A stretch of DNA of 64,000 nucleotides from Lineus longissimus. Its lineage: Eukaryota; Nemertea; Pilidiophora; Heteronemertea; Lineidae. Positions 1 through 12,404 of the stretch are shown one piece after another (positions within the stretch are counted from its first letter, which is position 1; the number at the start of each line of letters is the position of its first letter). Below the pieces are notes generated by a model, which had not been told where the DNA came from, ran no database searches, and was given only the letters and a program-made list of their open reading frames with translations. The position numbers and the translations under genes are program-made. The stretch is taken from the NCBI RefSeq assembly GCF_910592395.1, contig NC_088315.1, positions 19,324,219-19,388,218 on the forward strand, read 5' to 3'.

Positions 1-1468
1 AACAGACTACCAGTAATGTTGAAGACGATTTTTAATAGGACTATGCAAAGATTTTGAAACAAAAGTTCAGCGGGAAAGTCTTTGAAAGAAATATCACACT
101 TGCATTTGCAACTAAAAGTCAATTAATGCAAAACTCACCGGGAAATCCACGACCAATAAAATTTCAATATTTTCTTAGCGACTTACAAATTTGTCTACGA
201 GAAATTAATGTGTAACCTTAGACGTGTCTGAACCACCAAGATGAAAATGTCTAACTAAGTGTTGCTAGGGTGTGGTATAGAAAGCAAAGGATGTTCCATA
301 ATGCCCAAATCATGAGCTGACCATTGGCTTTTCAATCTCAACATCAAAATATATCCGCAAACTTTCTCCAAAAGTGCAGATATAATTCAAAATCATCTTA
401 ATACCAGCAGACTAAACAACTATTCTACAAGTCCTAAGTCCTTGATGGGCCTACCTGTATGCCTGAAAGAGCCACGGACTTCACAATAGAAAACGAAAAT
501 ATCACGTTAAAATGGCGGGTTTTATTCGTGTACCACCATTTCGGCCAGAACTTGACATCCTAAAGCAATTAAAACTCCATCAAAATGTTGTGAACGCCCA
601 CTTAAAACCCGGGAGTCTGTCCTCTGGAATAACTAAGTGCAGACAACCACCCTTGAAATTGGCATACACTTCGTTTTGAAAAAGTTCCAATTGCTTTAGG
701 ATTTCAAGTTTTCGCCAAAATGGTGATGCCTATGGTCAACCCTTAACAACCTGTGACAGCAGTGATATACATTTTGTAACGGACTGCAGTAAAGTCGGTA
801 CTATACCTTTTGAATTTTGCTATTGCTTCCTCCGGAGTAGCCATCCTAAATCTCGCACAACAGTCCCAAACAAGACAACCAGCTATGCGATACACCAGCC
901 AACGAAGCCTCAAGTGAGATTTGTACAAGCTACAACAGCCCTGTATTGATCCTGAATGACTTGCACCTCAAATATGGCACCACTCGTAGTGTTGTACTCG
1001 GACAAGCACATTTAAATAAACGGTATAAACGGCTCTCAGTCGGCCAACAGGTGTTATAAGAGGCGTTGGACGCGTATAGCGCAGTGAAACCTGTTGACGA
1101 ATTCATAATGTCATTTTCATTGTGAAAATTTCCACGTGATGAAAAGGAATGATTGTATCTTTTTATCATCACTGAGTTGGTATTTTAAAACACTATTATC
1201 GATGCATCAGATTTCATCAACATATCAGTTTTGGAGAAGATAGAAGAGTTTTGGTGAAGACACCTCACCCCACCCAGGAATGTTGCAATGCCCAGAGCAA
1301 AAAAGGAAACATTTTCAGGTAAAAATGTCCTTAGAACTGCCCTAACTCCAAAATGGTTATTTTTTGTCCGATTAAAAAAATTCACCTATCTACAGAGAGC
1401 TGAGGTGATTTCCTTTTGCTCTCTGCTGTCCGAGTTAAAGTGCTTTCTACCATTAACCGGACACTCAC
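1..1468. other. NAP1L intron 3 (partial), repeat-bearing
   Basis: No convincing coding exon is seen. The stretch holds an inverted-repeat element at 530-730 and, around 1185-1420, a diverged member of a dispersed repeat that also occurs near 31440, 37620 and 56000 (shared signature CAAAATATGCCTC). By the NAP1L exon phases this should be intronic. Confidence 0.5.
530..730. mobile_element. Inverted-repeat MITE, family A
   Basis: The left end (GTACCACCATTTCGGCCAG...CCTAAAGCAATT) and the right end (AATTGCTTTAGGATTTCAAG...AAAATGGTGATGCC) are imperfect inverted complements of about 40 bp around a 120-bp core. No coding capacity. A second full copy lies at 31201-31391 and a right-half fragment near 52555-52610. 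Confidence 0.7.
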
Positions 1469-3826
1469 CTTTCAATGTATCCACTGGAGAGGCCGACCAT
1501 GCCTGCCAGTCTGTCCTGGACCGCGGCGAGCATCTCGGGACTCTGCATGAGTTGGGCCACCTCGCTGCTCAGACCACCAGCTGAAGGGACAGAACAGAAA
1601 CCTTGGGACATCAGTAAGGGCATAACAAGAGATTGCAAGGGTAGACCTTGGGGTTGTTAAGTAAGGGAATAATAACAAGAGATTGCTAGGGTACACCAGT
1701 CCTAGGGGTGGCAAAAATTCCCTTTTTCAAACATATTATCTTAGAGTTAGACATGCATTTTCCAGCTGACTCTTAACACAAATAAACAATGTAAATATGT
1801 TGAAAAGAGTAATAGATTTGACATGTAGTATGTCAATGTCTTTACTGTGTCAACAAAAAAGGCAATTAAACCAGATAAAATGTACCATCAACTATAGTTC
1901 AGATAAAGATAAAGTGCCATGATGGTACAGGCCACAGCAGTGACACCTAGCTAGTGTCAAACGAACTACCAATCTGTTTCAATACAATACAGTAACCCAA
2001 ATAACCCAATTACGAAGCCGTGTTACTTATTTTCAATCAATCAATTACGGTGTTATTGTTATGACTACGAATTACTAGCCTAATCACAAAATTAGAAACA
2101 TGTTGTCAGAAGACTAGCTTAAGCACCCGCAAACAAGCAATCTATGTTGCTGCAACCTACAAGTACAATCATGGCTACTTCGAACGACAATCTCTTGTGT
2201 GCAGTGGTCATCGCAGAGGAATCTGTGAGCGCTACGACCTGTGATTTATATCACTCACAGCATTTATCGGTTTGACCTGCAGATGACTGATATTTTTCTT
2301 GCTCAGCACAGCGACAAAAAATTGCCCGTTTGCGAAGCACTTTGAAACTGCTAATAAATGATGACTAAGCATTTTTCCTGAAACAGAAACACGAAAATTG
2401 GGCAAACTTCCAAAACAGACAGCAGAAGGGGTTCTATACTTATGAAATGGTTATAAATTATGATAGTTTTATCACACAGCCTAAAGCACTCTACAGAATG
2501 GTGATTTTCATCGTAGAGATGTGCAATAATCATTGCTGCAATGTCACAGACATCTGCGATGAACATGCAGACCTAATTTTGTTGCAGGCAATAAATGTTG
2601 CACATCTCGGCGATAAAATTGCCAGTCTGCAACACAATTCTAATGATTATTTTGAGTCAATCGAAGTATTATTAGTGCATGTACAGACCAAAGCGTTTTT
2701 TAGAATACATACAAAAATTTGCCATTCTGCTTGCTCCCTGTGTTTCAATTGTCTCCATTTCTGGAATTCAATTTTTTGAGTTTCACGAACAAAACGAGGT
2801 CAAGTATAATTTCAAAATTGCTGACCTGTCAAGGAGCCAATGAAGACGCCCACAAAACTGACTCAACGTCAACAAGCTTATGATAATAAATACGTGGACA
2901 ACTCTTGAAGATTTAGAAGAACTTGTAGGACTGCTGTAAACTCTTATCGACAGCCCATGTGAACTAACTCAGGACCCCCTCCTCCTCATATCGATCCTTC
3001 CATTCGGTGCCAGGTCTTTTATGAGAATGAACAACATAAGACATTACGAGTGACCTGTCACAGCAAAACCAGGCGCATGTTGCTCTAAGCTTGACAGGTG
3101 TTTTATTTCACTGGTGCCTGCTTTTTAGTGGATCATTTCAGCTCATCTTCTGAGCGATATGCACCTGGTTTTGCTGTGATGGGTCACACTGTATCGGAAG
3201 GCAACTGACACTTACCAGGAACAGTGGGCGCGGCGTCCCCTTCACCAGCCTCTTCAGCGTTCTCATTCTCGACGAGCATAGCCCTGCAAAACAGATGAAA
3301 ACACGACTGTTGAGTGTAAAGAACACGATATGTAACGATTCAGTGTTCAGTGGGAAAGAATGACGATGTGGATAGATTGACAGATTTCTGATTCAACATT
3401 CTGTGCCTCTAGACATTCTGAGTGGGTGATCAAATCACAACTCTTACTAAAGACAAGGCGACTTTTTTTCTTGGCTGGTGTTCAGATCAGCAGGTTTGGA
3501 AGGATGTTAGGAATCTCCCACCTAGAATTTTCCAATAACTTTTTAATCAATTATTTCTTTTTTTTTGAAGCATGAAACTTTGCCACTCAAGTAGTCTTTA
3601 ACTTGTCATCAGACTCCGCTGCTTTCTCACAAATTGACGGGTCAAAACCGACTCATCAAGAAAGTCTTGTGTGACCCAGTGGAATAAACACCTGGCCTAT
3701 AATTCTCATAATCTATAGTGTACACTACCACTACTGGCATGACTGGTCCTATAGTAGTATCTCAGAACCGAGACGATATAACTTCTTTATGTCGAGACAA
3801 AAGACTTACTTTTCTGGATCTGCCAT
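1469..3826 (-). CDS. NAP1L: Nucleosome assembly protein 1-like (NAP1L), N-terminal exons only
   Basis: NAP1-family proteins are histone chaperones that carry H2A-H2B and help assemble nucleosomes. Three coding exons are visible on the minus strand: 3826-3810, 3283-3216 and 1580-1469, all with GT-AG borders and matching phases. They give about 65 residues. The protein starts MADPEK, followed by an acidic stretch rich in Glu and Asp (residues 7-28). Then comes the family's helix around SPEMLAAVQDRLAGMVG and the conserved GYIE that in NAP1L1/4 leads into SLPxVVKRRV. The last donor (GTGAGTG after 1469) splits a Ser/Arg codon. The next exon is not found in positions 1-1468, so the rest of the gene lies beyond the left edge. 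The start codon is 1.9 kb head-to-head from FDPS. Which paralogue (1L1 or 1L4) cannot be told. Confidence 0.85.
3050..3187. mobile_element. Short inverted-repeat element in NAP1L intron 2
   Basis: The ends GTGACCTGTCACAGCAAAAC and GTTTTGCTGTGATGGGTCAC are inverted complements, with CCAGG(C/T)GCAT continuing the match inward. Related ends occur near 36785, 49390 and 49730, and more distantly in the large foldback at 30700-31110. This is a non-coding, non-autonomous element. Confidence 0.6.
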
Positions 3827-5698
3827 TGTTGTTGTTATCGATTAGCCCGCTTGAACCTGAAACAAACAACAGTAGATTTATTTTTGTTGAGTCATCGCAT
3901 CCACAAACTCATCTCGCCCAACAAGCACAGATTTTAACTTTAAGACGGCGAGATTTCAAGTTGAGATTTTGAAGTTGTTATCCATGATTATTAGGCCTAT
4001 AAATAGTGGCTATTCTTACGTGACCGTAACAATAAAAATGTCAGCGATTTTAGGGATTAAACTGAAGATTAGGGGACAAGGATTAGTGTTAGGGAAGGGT
4101 TAAGGAGGGGTTAGTGTTAGGAGTAAGGGACAGGGTCTAGGTTAGGTTTGGAGTAGGATTAAGGTTCAAAAGTGAAAATGACCGCCGTAAGAATAGCCAG
4201 TTGTTCGCATGTAAAATGCATTAGAGACTGCCGTAATAATAGCCACAGTCTAAATAATTATTGCATTGCACTTGCGGACAGGAAAAAACATTTCTAAGGT
4301 GGAAGCGCAAGTACATGAAGTAGGCCTTCCTACTACTGATATGACATCCCGCACCGACAACAAAAACAATGACATCATGACCGACAGAACATCATCAAAA
4401 TTGTGCATGCAGCCTCCAATAATACATGCCTGCTGCAGTTGCACTCACCCTGTACATCATACATGCATACATGACAATGCAATGCATTGCATAGGCCTTT
4501 CACACGGAGAAAATTTTGGACCAGATTTTGGGAAAAGAAAATGATACCGCATGCTGGGATGCACCCTGACGGACGCAAATTATGCTACAACATGTATACA
4601 TGGAGTCTTTCTATCGAGACAGACTGTTCTATATGTTTTACTGTTCTTAGTTATGATACCAACCAGAGATTTCAATAAATATGCCTGCACGCGAAATCGG
4701 CACGAGGGAAGATGGCGGCAAAAGGAGATTCGTCGGGGATCCCCTTTCGTGACGTCAAATTCGGGGATTCCCTGCGTCCTTGTGCGACTCGCGGTTTGAG
4801 TGGAAATAATCAAAACTTGACCGTAACAACGAAATTATTTGGAAGAAAAAGTTGAAATGATCCATACAAATTCATGAAATTGTGTGAAATATAAAACAAA
4901 TCTTCCCTCATAAAGTACATCAACTACTTCCTCGTGGCATACTGCATCAGAAATGTATGGCATTTGACCATGACAATGCGGTCATACGCCAAAAATACAT
5001 GAGAATCCTATGTAAACATTTGGCAAATTTGGCTTTCAAAGGATCAGGTCGCTGGGGTCAAGGCCACTGTCGGGACTGTGCTGAGTGGTTCAATGTTCAC
5101 AAACGTGATCTAATCTTACGTTCAGTAATCAGTCATTCGAGTTTGACAGCCAATCAGGACCTGTTCTTCCTGAGCAGACGATTGAAAGCACTCCATGTCC
5201 ATGCTGGACAATCCTGGGTTGGTTTGAGTCAAGGGAAATCAGTAAAGACAAGCATTTCCTGGAGAAACTACTCGGTCACCCATCACTCTTTTTGCTGCAT
5301 TCCACTTCCGGGTCATCTTCAAGTCCAACCACAGGTATTTATTGCATTGCTCCCCCCAAACTCTAGCCCATGGACCTCTCCGCCCATGGTGTATAGAAGA
5401 CCTGCAGCTTTGCCCCTGGATTAGATTCTTTGACTTGTGCTATTGTCACAACCTAAGTCAACCCCCCCCCCCCCCCCCCCCCCCCAGAGCTCCATCTCTC
5501 AGGTCCCTCCTTGGGCCTCCTGCCTTGCACCCGCTTATTCTGATTCTTTGTAATAAGTAACAGTTTGTGGAGATCCCACCCGATGACACTCGACTTTCCA
5601 TTGCTGCCATAACCTAATAGGATATATATTTTGATTTAGCAGTTTTAGAATTAATGGACCTTTCTAAATTTGAAACTGTTTTATTCCAGCCAGCCAGT
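3827..5698. promoter_or_regulatory. Shared 5' region between NAP1L and FDPS
   Basis: The two start codons face away from each other across about 1.9 kb, so both promoters must lie here. The segment contains an inverted-repeat element (4005-4201), an uninterrupted poly-C run near 5462-5485, and a polypyrimidine-CAG (ttttattccag) just before the FDPS start at 5699, which suggests an upstream non-coding FDPS exon. No TATA box or transcription start could be placed. A 155-codon open frame at 4957-5424 has no recognisable domain. Confidence 0.4.
4005..4249. mobile_element. Inverted-repeat MITE with degenerate TTAGGG-like core
   Basis: The left end AGTGGCTATTCTTACGTGACCG is matched in inverse by CCGTAAGAATAGCCAGT (ending 4201) and again by CCGTAATAATAGCCACAG (ending 4249), so there are two successive right ends. 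The core 4080-4165 is a run of GTTAGGG/GTTAGTG-like words. Non-coding. Confidence 0.6.
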
Positions 5699-8600
5699 AT
5701 GTCAACTTCAAGCCCACCACCAAAAAAGTCGAAAAACTCTGAACTTGAGGAGTTTGATGTGGTCTTTCAAACCATTGTTGACGATTTGATCACGAAAGGT
5801 GCCAAGGATGCAGAGATTGGTGATGCTATGATCAGGTTCAGAGAAGTAAGTCATGGTCAGCTAGGTGTTCAGATGCATTTCTTATGCTGGGCCTAGAGCA
5901 GGGTTTTGCTAGTGGGGGGAGAGGGGGGTACAATCCCCTCGTTGTTAGGAAGAAGGGAGTATTGTACACACTTCTGCTGTCTGCTTACAGAAGTTTGTTT
6001 TACTCTTTACGATTTGGATATAAAAGTAGGTCGCTGTTACCTGGGATGACCACTGCATAAGCGTTTATTGTCGCGTGCAATTTAAATCACAGCAATTTAG
6101 ATCACTCGTTTTGCTTTACTCTACATTCTCCACACAGACGTCCGCCTCATCACACTACCATTACTGCACGGAGTATGTTTACTTTCCAGGTTTTAGAATA
6201 CAACGTGCCTCATGGGAAAAAGAACCGAGGCGTCTCGGTTGTGACGTCATATAAGTTTCTCGTCAACGGCGACCAGCAGACAAACAAGGACTTACTACGA
6301 GCCCGGGTGCTAGGATGGTGTGTCGAATTACTCCAGGCGTATTTTCTTGTTGCCGACGATATCATGGACCAATCGGTGACGAGGCGAGGGCGGCCATGTT
6401 GGTATAAGCGGGACGATGTTGGGACTATCGCCATAAATGACAGTTTTTATCTCGAATGTACTATCTATGCATTATTGAAAAAATACTTCCGTGATCAGTC
6501 ATATTATGTTGATATCATGGATCTCTTTCATGAGGTAAGTGGGTCAGTGAAGGGGGGTTGAGGGATTGACTTGGCATATATGTATGCCCAGTGCCATAGA
6601 CTAATTTTCCCAATAAAAGGATCAACGTGTAGTTAAATCTGATTCCGTATCCCTTAAAACCTTTTCCATCCTTTGTTACAGACGACAACTCAGACTGTGA
6701 TCGGGCAGTCTCTAGATCTCACCACCGCCCCGTCGGCATCCGTCGACTTCTCAAAATTCTCCATGGAACGCTACAGCGCCATTGTCAAGTGGAAGACGGC
6801 GTTCTATTCGTTCTATCTCCCTGTCGCGTTGGCCATGTACATGGTAGGTACCTTGGGCAAGAGGCCCCTTATTTAAAGCTTAAAGGGACAATATAGGCAG
6901 CGGCTAGGCAGGCAAGATAAAGTTACACAAAGTTGCAAACGGGTCTCTCGCATCTCACAGTAAGTCGAAATGATTCACACTTGTACGAGGATTATATTTA
7001 GTGCTGAATCTGACATGACCCAGTGCCCTTACTCTGTATATTAGTCACCTGAAGATGGCCAAATTAGCCCCTCTGCTCCTGCCTATAGTCCTGCTAGTTG
7101 AGAGTGTGTCCTTGGTAGAGAGGTGTCAGCTAACAGAGGTACCACTGTAGTGCATGAGTAACCTCTATTTCTAATACAGTATCTCTCTTCGTTGCCATTC
7201 CTTCATGTGATACAAGCTGATTTTGCTATTTTATTTTCCAGGCTGGAGTAAATGACGCCGAGTCCCATACCAATGCCAAGTCCATTCTCCTTCAGATGGG
7301 TCACTTCTTTCAAGTCCAGGTACGTCTTTGGGAGTGACCATTTGTGAAATTTCCAAAAAAAAATTTACACCAAAATTTAGAATGACAACAATGGTACACC
7401 ATCAGAAAGTGCAAATCAAGACCTTTCAAATGAATGGTCATGTCTGTTGACATTTTGGAAGAATTCGACCAAATTTTCTCAATCCAATAGACCGCTTTCC
7501 TTAATCAGAGTACTGGACGTGCTCGGGTTAAAAACATGTAAAAAATGTATCCTCCCTAAATTTCCAGGTAGTAACCAGTCGGGCAGGGCCACTGTTCTGC
7601 ATGTTGTTGCTACTTCTGGCAATCTTTGCTGCACCCTGCTTTGTCCAAGACATATGGAGACATGTCCACCGCAGTTAGATTAACGAGTTCCCCCAGATTA
7701 AGCTGCGTCAATGCAAAATATTGGCTTGCAAACATCTGTGCATATCATTTCTGGTTTCATCAATGAACTCCCAGTTTGCTCTATCAATTGGTTTAACACC
7801 ATTTTCAACTTGCAAGCTGAGCATTCGATGTCTGATATAATTATGCAATTTTTGCAGGATGATTATCTCGACTGCTATGGCGATCCAGCCGTAACCGGCA
7901 AGATCGGTACCGATATCGAAGACAACAAATGTGGCTGGTTGATCAACAAGGCATTGGAGCAAGCTAGTCCGCAACAGAAGAAAATATTAGAGGTAAGTTT
8001 GTTTTCATTTTGTCAGGTAGGTCACATTAATCAGCCTTGTACTGAGAGGCTTGTTCATGCCCTTGTCACGTCAAAACTTGATTACAATAATGGGCTACTA
8101 TACGGATTGCCTAAAAAATCCCTTGTTCCTCTCCAACTGTTACAGAATCGAGCTGCGAAGCTGGTCAGTAGAAAACGGAAGCGTGAGCATATCACACCCG
8201 TGCTAAAAGAACTGCACTGGCTTCCGATTGAGGCACGGGTTCAGTTCAAGGTGCTACTTCACTGTTTCAAGGTGCTCCACGGACTGGCCCCTGGTTATCT
8301 TCATCTACCTCTCGCAGAAACTGTTCGTCATACGAGGTCCTCATCTAGTGTCAGGTTGCTAGCAAAACGCACCAGGACCTCGTATGGCGACAGAGCCTTT
8401 TCTGCATGTGCCCCCTTCCTATGGAACCAGCTCCCCCCTGAAATCAAATCAATCCAAAGTACCAATATTTTCTCCTTCAAGCGTCAGCTGAAGGCATGGC
8501 TATTCCGTGGAGCTTTTTGAGGAGTAGCGCCTTGAACACGTTTTTTCACGGTGGTAAGGCGCTCTATATAAATTTTACATTACATTACATTGAGTTACAC

Positions 8601-9032
8601 ATAGTCGCCAATAGGGGTCCCTTATATCTCACAGTGCGACGAAACTATTCATGTTGAATTCTCACTGCCTTGGATTCAACCCAGGTCCCTCACGGTCCAC
8701 ACCAGCAAGAATTTATCACGTTCTTTACTTATTCTTGAAACTAGTCGCCAAGAAACTACCAATTTAACCCCCCACTCTTGCCTATAGCCCCCTTAAGATG
8801 AACTTAAATCGGTCGTCTTCTCAATTTTCAGGAAAACTATGCCCAGCACGATCCAGCAAAGGTGAAAAAAGTGAAGGAAATTTTCAAGGAATTAAAGGTT
8901 GAGGAGGCTTATCATGCATATGAAGAATCAAGTTACAAAGAATTAATGGACTCGATAGAAAAATTTAGCCTCAATCTGCCAAAGGAAATGTTTACAGCGT
9001 TTGCTGATAAGATTTACAAGCGACAGAAATAG
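5699..9032 (+). CDS. FDPS: Farnesyl pyrophosphate synthase
   Basis: The enzyme condenses IPP with DMAPP and then with GPP to make farnesyl diphosphate, the branch point to sterols, dolichol and prenylation. Six exons with GT-AG borders keep frame: 5699-5845, 6190-6534, 6682-6843, 7242-7319, 7858-7992, 8832-9032. The product is 355 residues, within the usual family length. The first aspartate-rich motif is DDIMD (residues 105-109, in [10 protein letters not shown]-like context followed by TRRG). The second is DDYLD (245-249), in [11 protein letters not shown] followed by TGKIGTDI. It ends in KIYKRQK, the typical animal FPPS C-terminus. An in-frame ATG at 5654 would add 15 residues, but ttttattccag before 5699 looks like a splice acceptor, so 5699 is preferred. 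Intron 5 holds a LINE 3' fragment. A poly(A) signal is at 9337. Confidence 0.95.
6880..7091. mobile_element. TTAA-type MITE, family B, in FDPS intron 3
   Basis: It begins TTAA followed by AGGGACAATATAGGCAG and ends in CTCCTGCCTATAGTCC, the inverse of the start. Related copies are at 8592-8796 (left end lost), 17850-18016 and 63831-64000. TTAA targets and short inverted ends are typical of piggyBac-type non-autonomous elements. This copy is diverged and its right TTAA is not visible. Confidence 0.55.
8000..8592 (+). mobile_element. 5'-truncated LINE (reverse-transcriptase C-terminal end) in FDPS intron 5
   Basis: An open frame running to the stop at 8518-8520 encodes the tail of a non-LTR retrotransposon ORF2. 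The recognisable signatures are [21 protein letters not shown], a little downstream [18 protein letters not shown] and [10 protein letters not shown]. After the stop comes a short 3' tail ending in repeated ACATT units (about 8572-8592), as in CR1/L2-like families. The reverse-transcriptase catalytic core is absent, so this is a dead 5'-truncated insertion in the same orientation as FDPS. The exact 5' junction, just inside the intron, is not clear. Confidence 0.8.
8592..8796. mobile_element. TTAA-type MITE fragment (family B) abutting the LINE tail
   Basis: The interior (ATCTCACAGTGCGACGAAAC) matches the core of the 6880-7091 copy. The right end CTTGCCTATAGCCCCCTTAA carries TTAA at 8793-8796. 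The left end is missing where the LINE tail begins. Confidence 0.45.
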
Positions 9033-9336
9033 GACCAACAGATTAATTTTTAGTTTCTTCAAATTTGAGTTTTCATAAAAGAACGTGTTTAGTATGAATG
9101 GTCAAACAGTAAACATGTAATGCTTTCCGGTTACAACTTGTGACAAAGTCACTACTGTAAGCTGAAAAAATTTTCGCAGGGATTTTATTTTCGCATGTTT
9201 TTGTGAATAACTGACATTTGCAAAAAACATTTTTTTTGCTTGGAAAAAGTGAAAGAAGTTTCATAATCCACCAAAATCACAAAAAAGATTTTCTCGGAAA
9301 ATTGGCTTTCGTTTCAGTGGCTGCTTGAAAAGCTCA

Positions 9337-9342
9337 AATAAA
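9337..9342 (+). terminator. FDPS poly(A) signal
   Basis: AATAAA about 305 bases after the FDPS stop codon, on the coding strand. Another AATAAA-like site follows near 9417. Which one is used cannot be read from sequence. Confidence 0.5.
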
Positions 9343-9999
9343 ATGCCTTCTATTCAGCAAGAACCTAGACTACTATTGTAGCATATTAGTCTGTTGGTAA
9401 GGGTTTGAAGCAGAGAAATAAATAGTGGAATAGCATAGAATTCGTACCAACAACTTTATTATCAAGATGCTCCACCGACCAGTTCGTGACGTGTATGTAG
9501 TTACACCATATATGTATAGGCGGCGCCATACACCACAACTATAATGTAGGTTGCTACAGTATAGCGAATCAGAACTCGGGACACGAGCTGCTCGGAATTT
9601 AGGATTTTGATTCTCTGGGGTGATCTATATCAGAAAATGTGAATAAATGACAGAACTCTCTTTATCAGCTTTTAAAATAGTTGAAAACGTGATGTCTTGA
9701 TATGGCGCTGGGCTTTCAATTATGTTGATTACCGTGTTTCTGTATAAAGGGCGGTCTTTAGATGCATGTATACTCTTTTACAAACTGTCTTATACTTTCG
9801 GATGGATATATATTATGTTGCGCCATCTAAACGAAAACTGACTGCCAACTGTGCTTTGACTTAAGGACATTTCTCCTTTATTGCAGCTCATTCCTTCTAA
9901 TTTAAACAGAATAAAGGTAATATATATCAATCTGGGAACGTGTGATTTTCTTACAAATGTTTAATGCAGTTGTGTCTGTTGACAACATACTTAAAAGTG

Positions 10000-10490
10000 C
10001 CCTTGGTTGTCCTCAACTGTCCTGGAGGTCAGGTCCCTCTGTTGTCTTGACCTCGACCGTTCTGGCACTCAATACTCTCAGCTGTCCTGGAGCACCATGC
10101 CCTCTGTTGTCCTCGACCATATGGAGCTCGATGCCTTCCATTGTCCTCAACCATATGGAGATCAATGCCCTCGGTTGTCTGACTGTCCTGGAGCTCGGTG
10201 TCCTTGATTGTCCGCGATCATCTTGGACATTGATGTCCAGGGTTGTCTTCAACTTTCCTAGAGCTCAATGCCTTCTGTTGTCCTCGACCATATGGAGCTC
10301 AATACCCTCTGTTGTCTGACTGTCCTGGAGCTCAGTTGTCCGCGATCATCCTGGACATTGATGTCCTGGGTTGTCTTCAACTTTCCTAGAGTTCGATGCC
10401 TTCTGTTGACCTCACCCGTCCTGGAGCTCAGTGCCCTTGATTGTCCTCAACCGTCCTGGAGCTCGATGTCCCCAACTGTCCTAGACACAA
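10000..10490. repeat. Degenerate minisatellite, GTCCTGGAGCTC type
   Basis: About 490 bp of imperfect repeats with unit length near 40-45 bp. Units combine GTCCTGGAGCTC, GATGCC/CAATGCCCTC and TTGTCCTCGACC(A/G)TATGGAG. Larger blocks repeat as well: the stretch from about 10190 recurs from about 10325. Open frames through it are repeat artefacts. Confidence 0.75.
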
Positions 10491-12113
10491 GGAACATCAG
10501 TTAAAGTCTCATTCATAGGACAGTAAGGAGTCCAGCGCATGCTACTCGTATGACTTGGAGATCGAGCATTGTGCCGCTCGCAAGCACTCTTGTCTTCAGC
10601 TTTCCCCAGCATAAACACCAGCAACAAGGAACCCGAATTTCACGTCATTCATAAGATGTGAAGAGCCAGGGATTTCAGTTCCTTGAAAGCCGATTTCTGA
10701 GGGATAAGTTTGAACCTCAACTTCTTTGAGGATATCGTCATGTAAAACAACTTTGGCTGAGACCCTGATTGTAGGGGCTATACTTTGTACCATAGCTATA
10801 ATTGTACCCCTTTCCCTTACTAGGGAATATATTAAAAGAACTGAAGAACACAAGGCATATACATTGTATTTACTATTTACACAGCACATAAGATAGACAT
10901 CGAGGTTAAAATCTACAAGTTGAAGAGTGGTTTATTGCGTGAACAGTCATTCAATTCTAGTCGAAGAGTGGTTTATAGAGTGGTTATTTACAAAAACACA
11001 TAAAAGGTGATGAATTTCAAAACTAAAACTACATTGAAATGGGGTGTCGTTCGCTTTCAACAGCAATTCCAATTCTAATGTAGATTATCATTTTATACCA
11101 ACCCAAGTGGTTATCAGGTTATACTGGAGTCACCAAAACCACGGAGTCCAAAAAGAGGCCTAATGCACTTTACATTAAAACAATGATACATTGCAACAAA
11201 TGAATTTATTTTTAAGAACTGTTAGCTCTTATCAATGATTGTCACTTGCAAACCCTGTGAAATCCAACACCATGCTAAATCAAAGGATTTTTGATCGCAA
11301 ATAAATAATTATAACACTATTTACAACTGTAGCACAATTTATACTGGAGAATGTCGACCTCGACAAAAATAAAAGATAATCTCTGAATCTTTCCTTGTTT
11401 AGAATTCATGTAAAAAAAACAAACCTAACCCATTTGTGAATCATTCTATTTACATTATTTACATTTTTAAATATCACTAAGTTTTTCCTGAGTTCTTTAA
11501 CAAAATAAAATTGCAACAAAAGGAATGGGGCTCACCTTTGGGCCAACGTGACCATTATACAGGGTGGTACCAAAAAAGGACAAAATTATTTCCACCAACC
11601 TCAGACTAAATGCACTAATGCAGTATCACTGAGTGAAGAATCTTTCTCGGAGACCAGGACATTGCAGATCAGTCAAGTAACTTTTGATCGGGAGCCAATT
11701 CCATGAAGCAGAGTTGGGAGTAATTTGAGGTGAAATAGGAACTCATTTGAACAATTGTAAAATTACGGTACCATGACTTCGCTATACACACAATTGGAAA
11801 TTTTCAAATTCAACCTAATTTTCAATTTTTTGAAAGAAGGAGGCCTTTAACACTCTAATAGCCTTTGTCAGATAGATCTGGCCAAAGATCTTGTAACTGG
11901 GAACAGTAATATGGAAACACACTACAATATATGATGTAGATATTGATACGTGGATATTGATGAATACATGGGTATTGATGAATACGTGGATATTGATGAA
12001 TACGTGGATATTGCTAAATACGTGGATGTCGATAAATCCATAGTTACTGACCATGAACCCCTGTTGAGGAAAACTAACACAACCCACCTCTAATCCAGTG
12101 AAATCAATCAAAT

Positions 12114-12316
12114 TACTGTAAACCCAAAAATATTCGCGGCCATTTAACTTTGATTTTGTGAAATTGCATCTTTCACATACATATAAATCGGCGTTTTCAC
12201 AACAACGCGACAATATTTCAATTAGATTTTCTTTTTCGCAGTCGTATATTTTTGCGATTATCTACAAACGCAATATAAAACTAAAAGGCACGCGTATATT
12301 ATTTGCGTTTACAGTA
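12114..12316. mobile_element. Inverted-repeat MITE, family D (TACTGTAAAC ends)
   Basis: The left end TACTGTAAACCCAAAAATAT and the right end ATATTATTTGCGTTTACAGTA are inverted complements. The core is rich in TTTTGCG/CGCAAAA words. Related copies are at 55514-55736, about 9150-9350 and a right half near 24035-24115. Confidence 0.65.
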
Positions 12317-12404
12317 GTCTAAATCTACTATAAACCGGTTTCCTTTTAAGCTTGAAGTTTTGATAAACACATCCTTTCTGATCAGTGGGCCCTTTCCTCA
12401 TAAG

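Noticed and set aside
4957-5424. 155-codon open frame upstream of FDPS
   Set aside because: No recognisable domain, unlikely composition (many Ser/Pro/His near the end), and it runs toward a poly-C tract. Most likely chance or part of a 5' UTR.
9942-10504. Several open frames of 66-125 codons
   Set aside because: All fall in the GTCCTGGAGCTC minisatellite and change frame with unit length.
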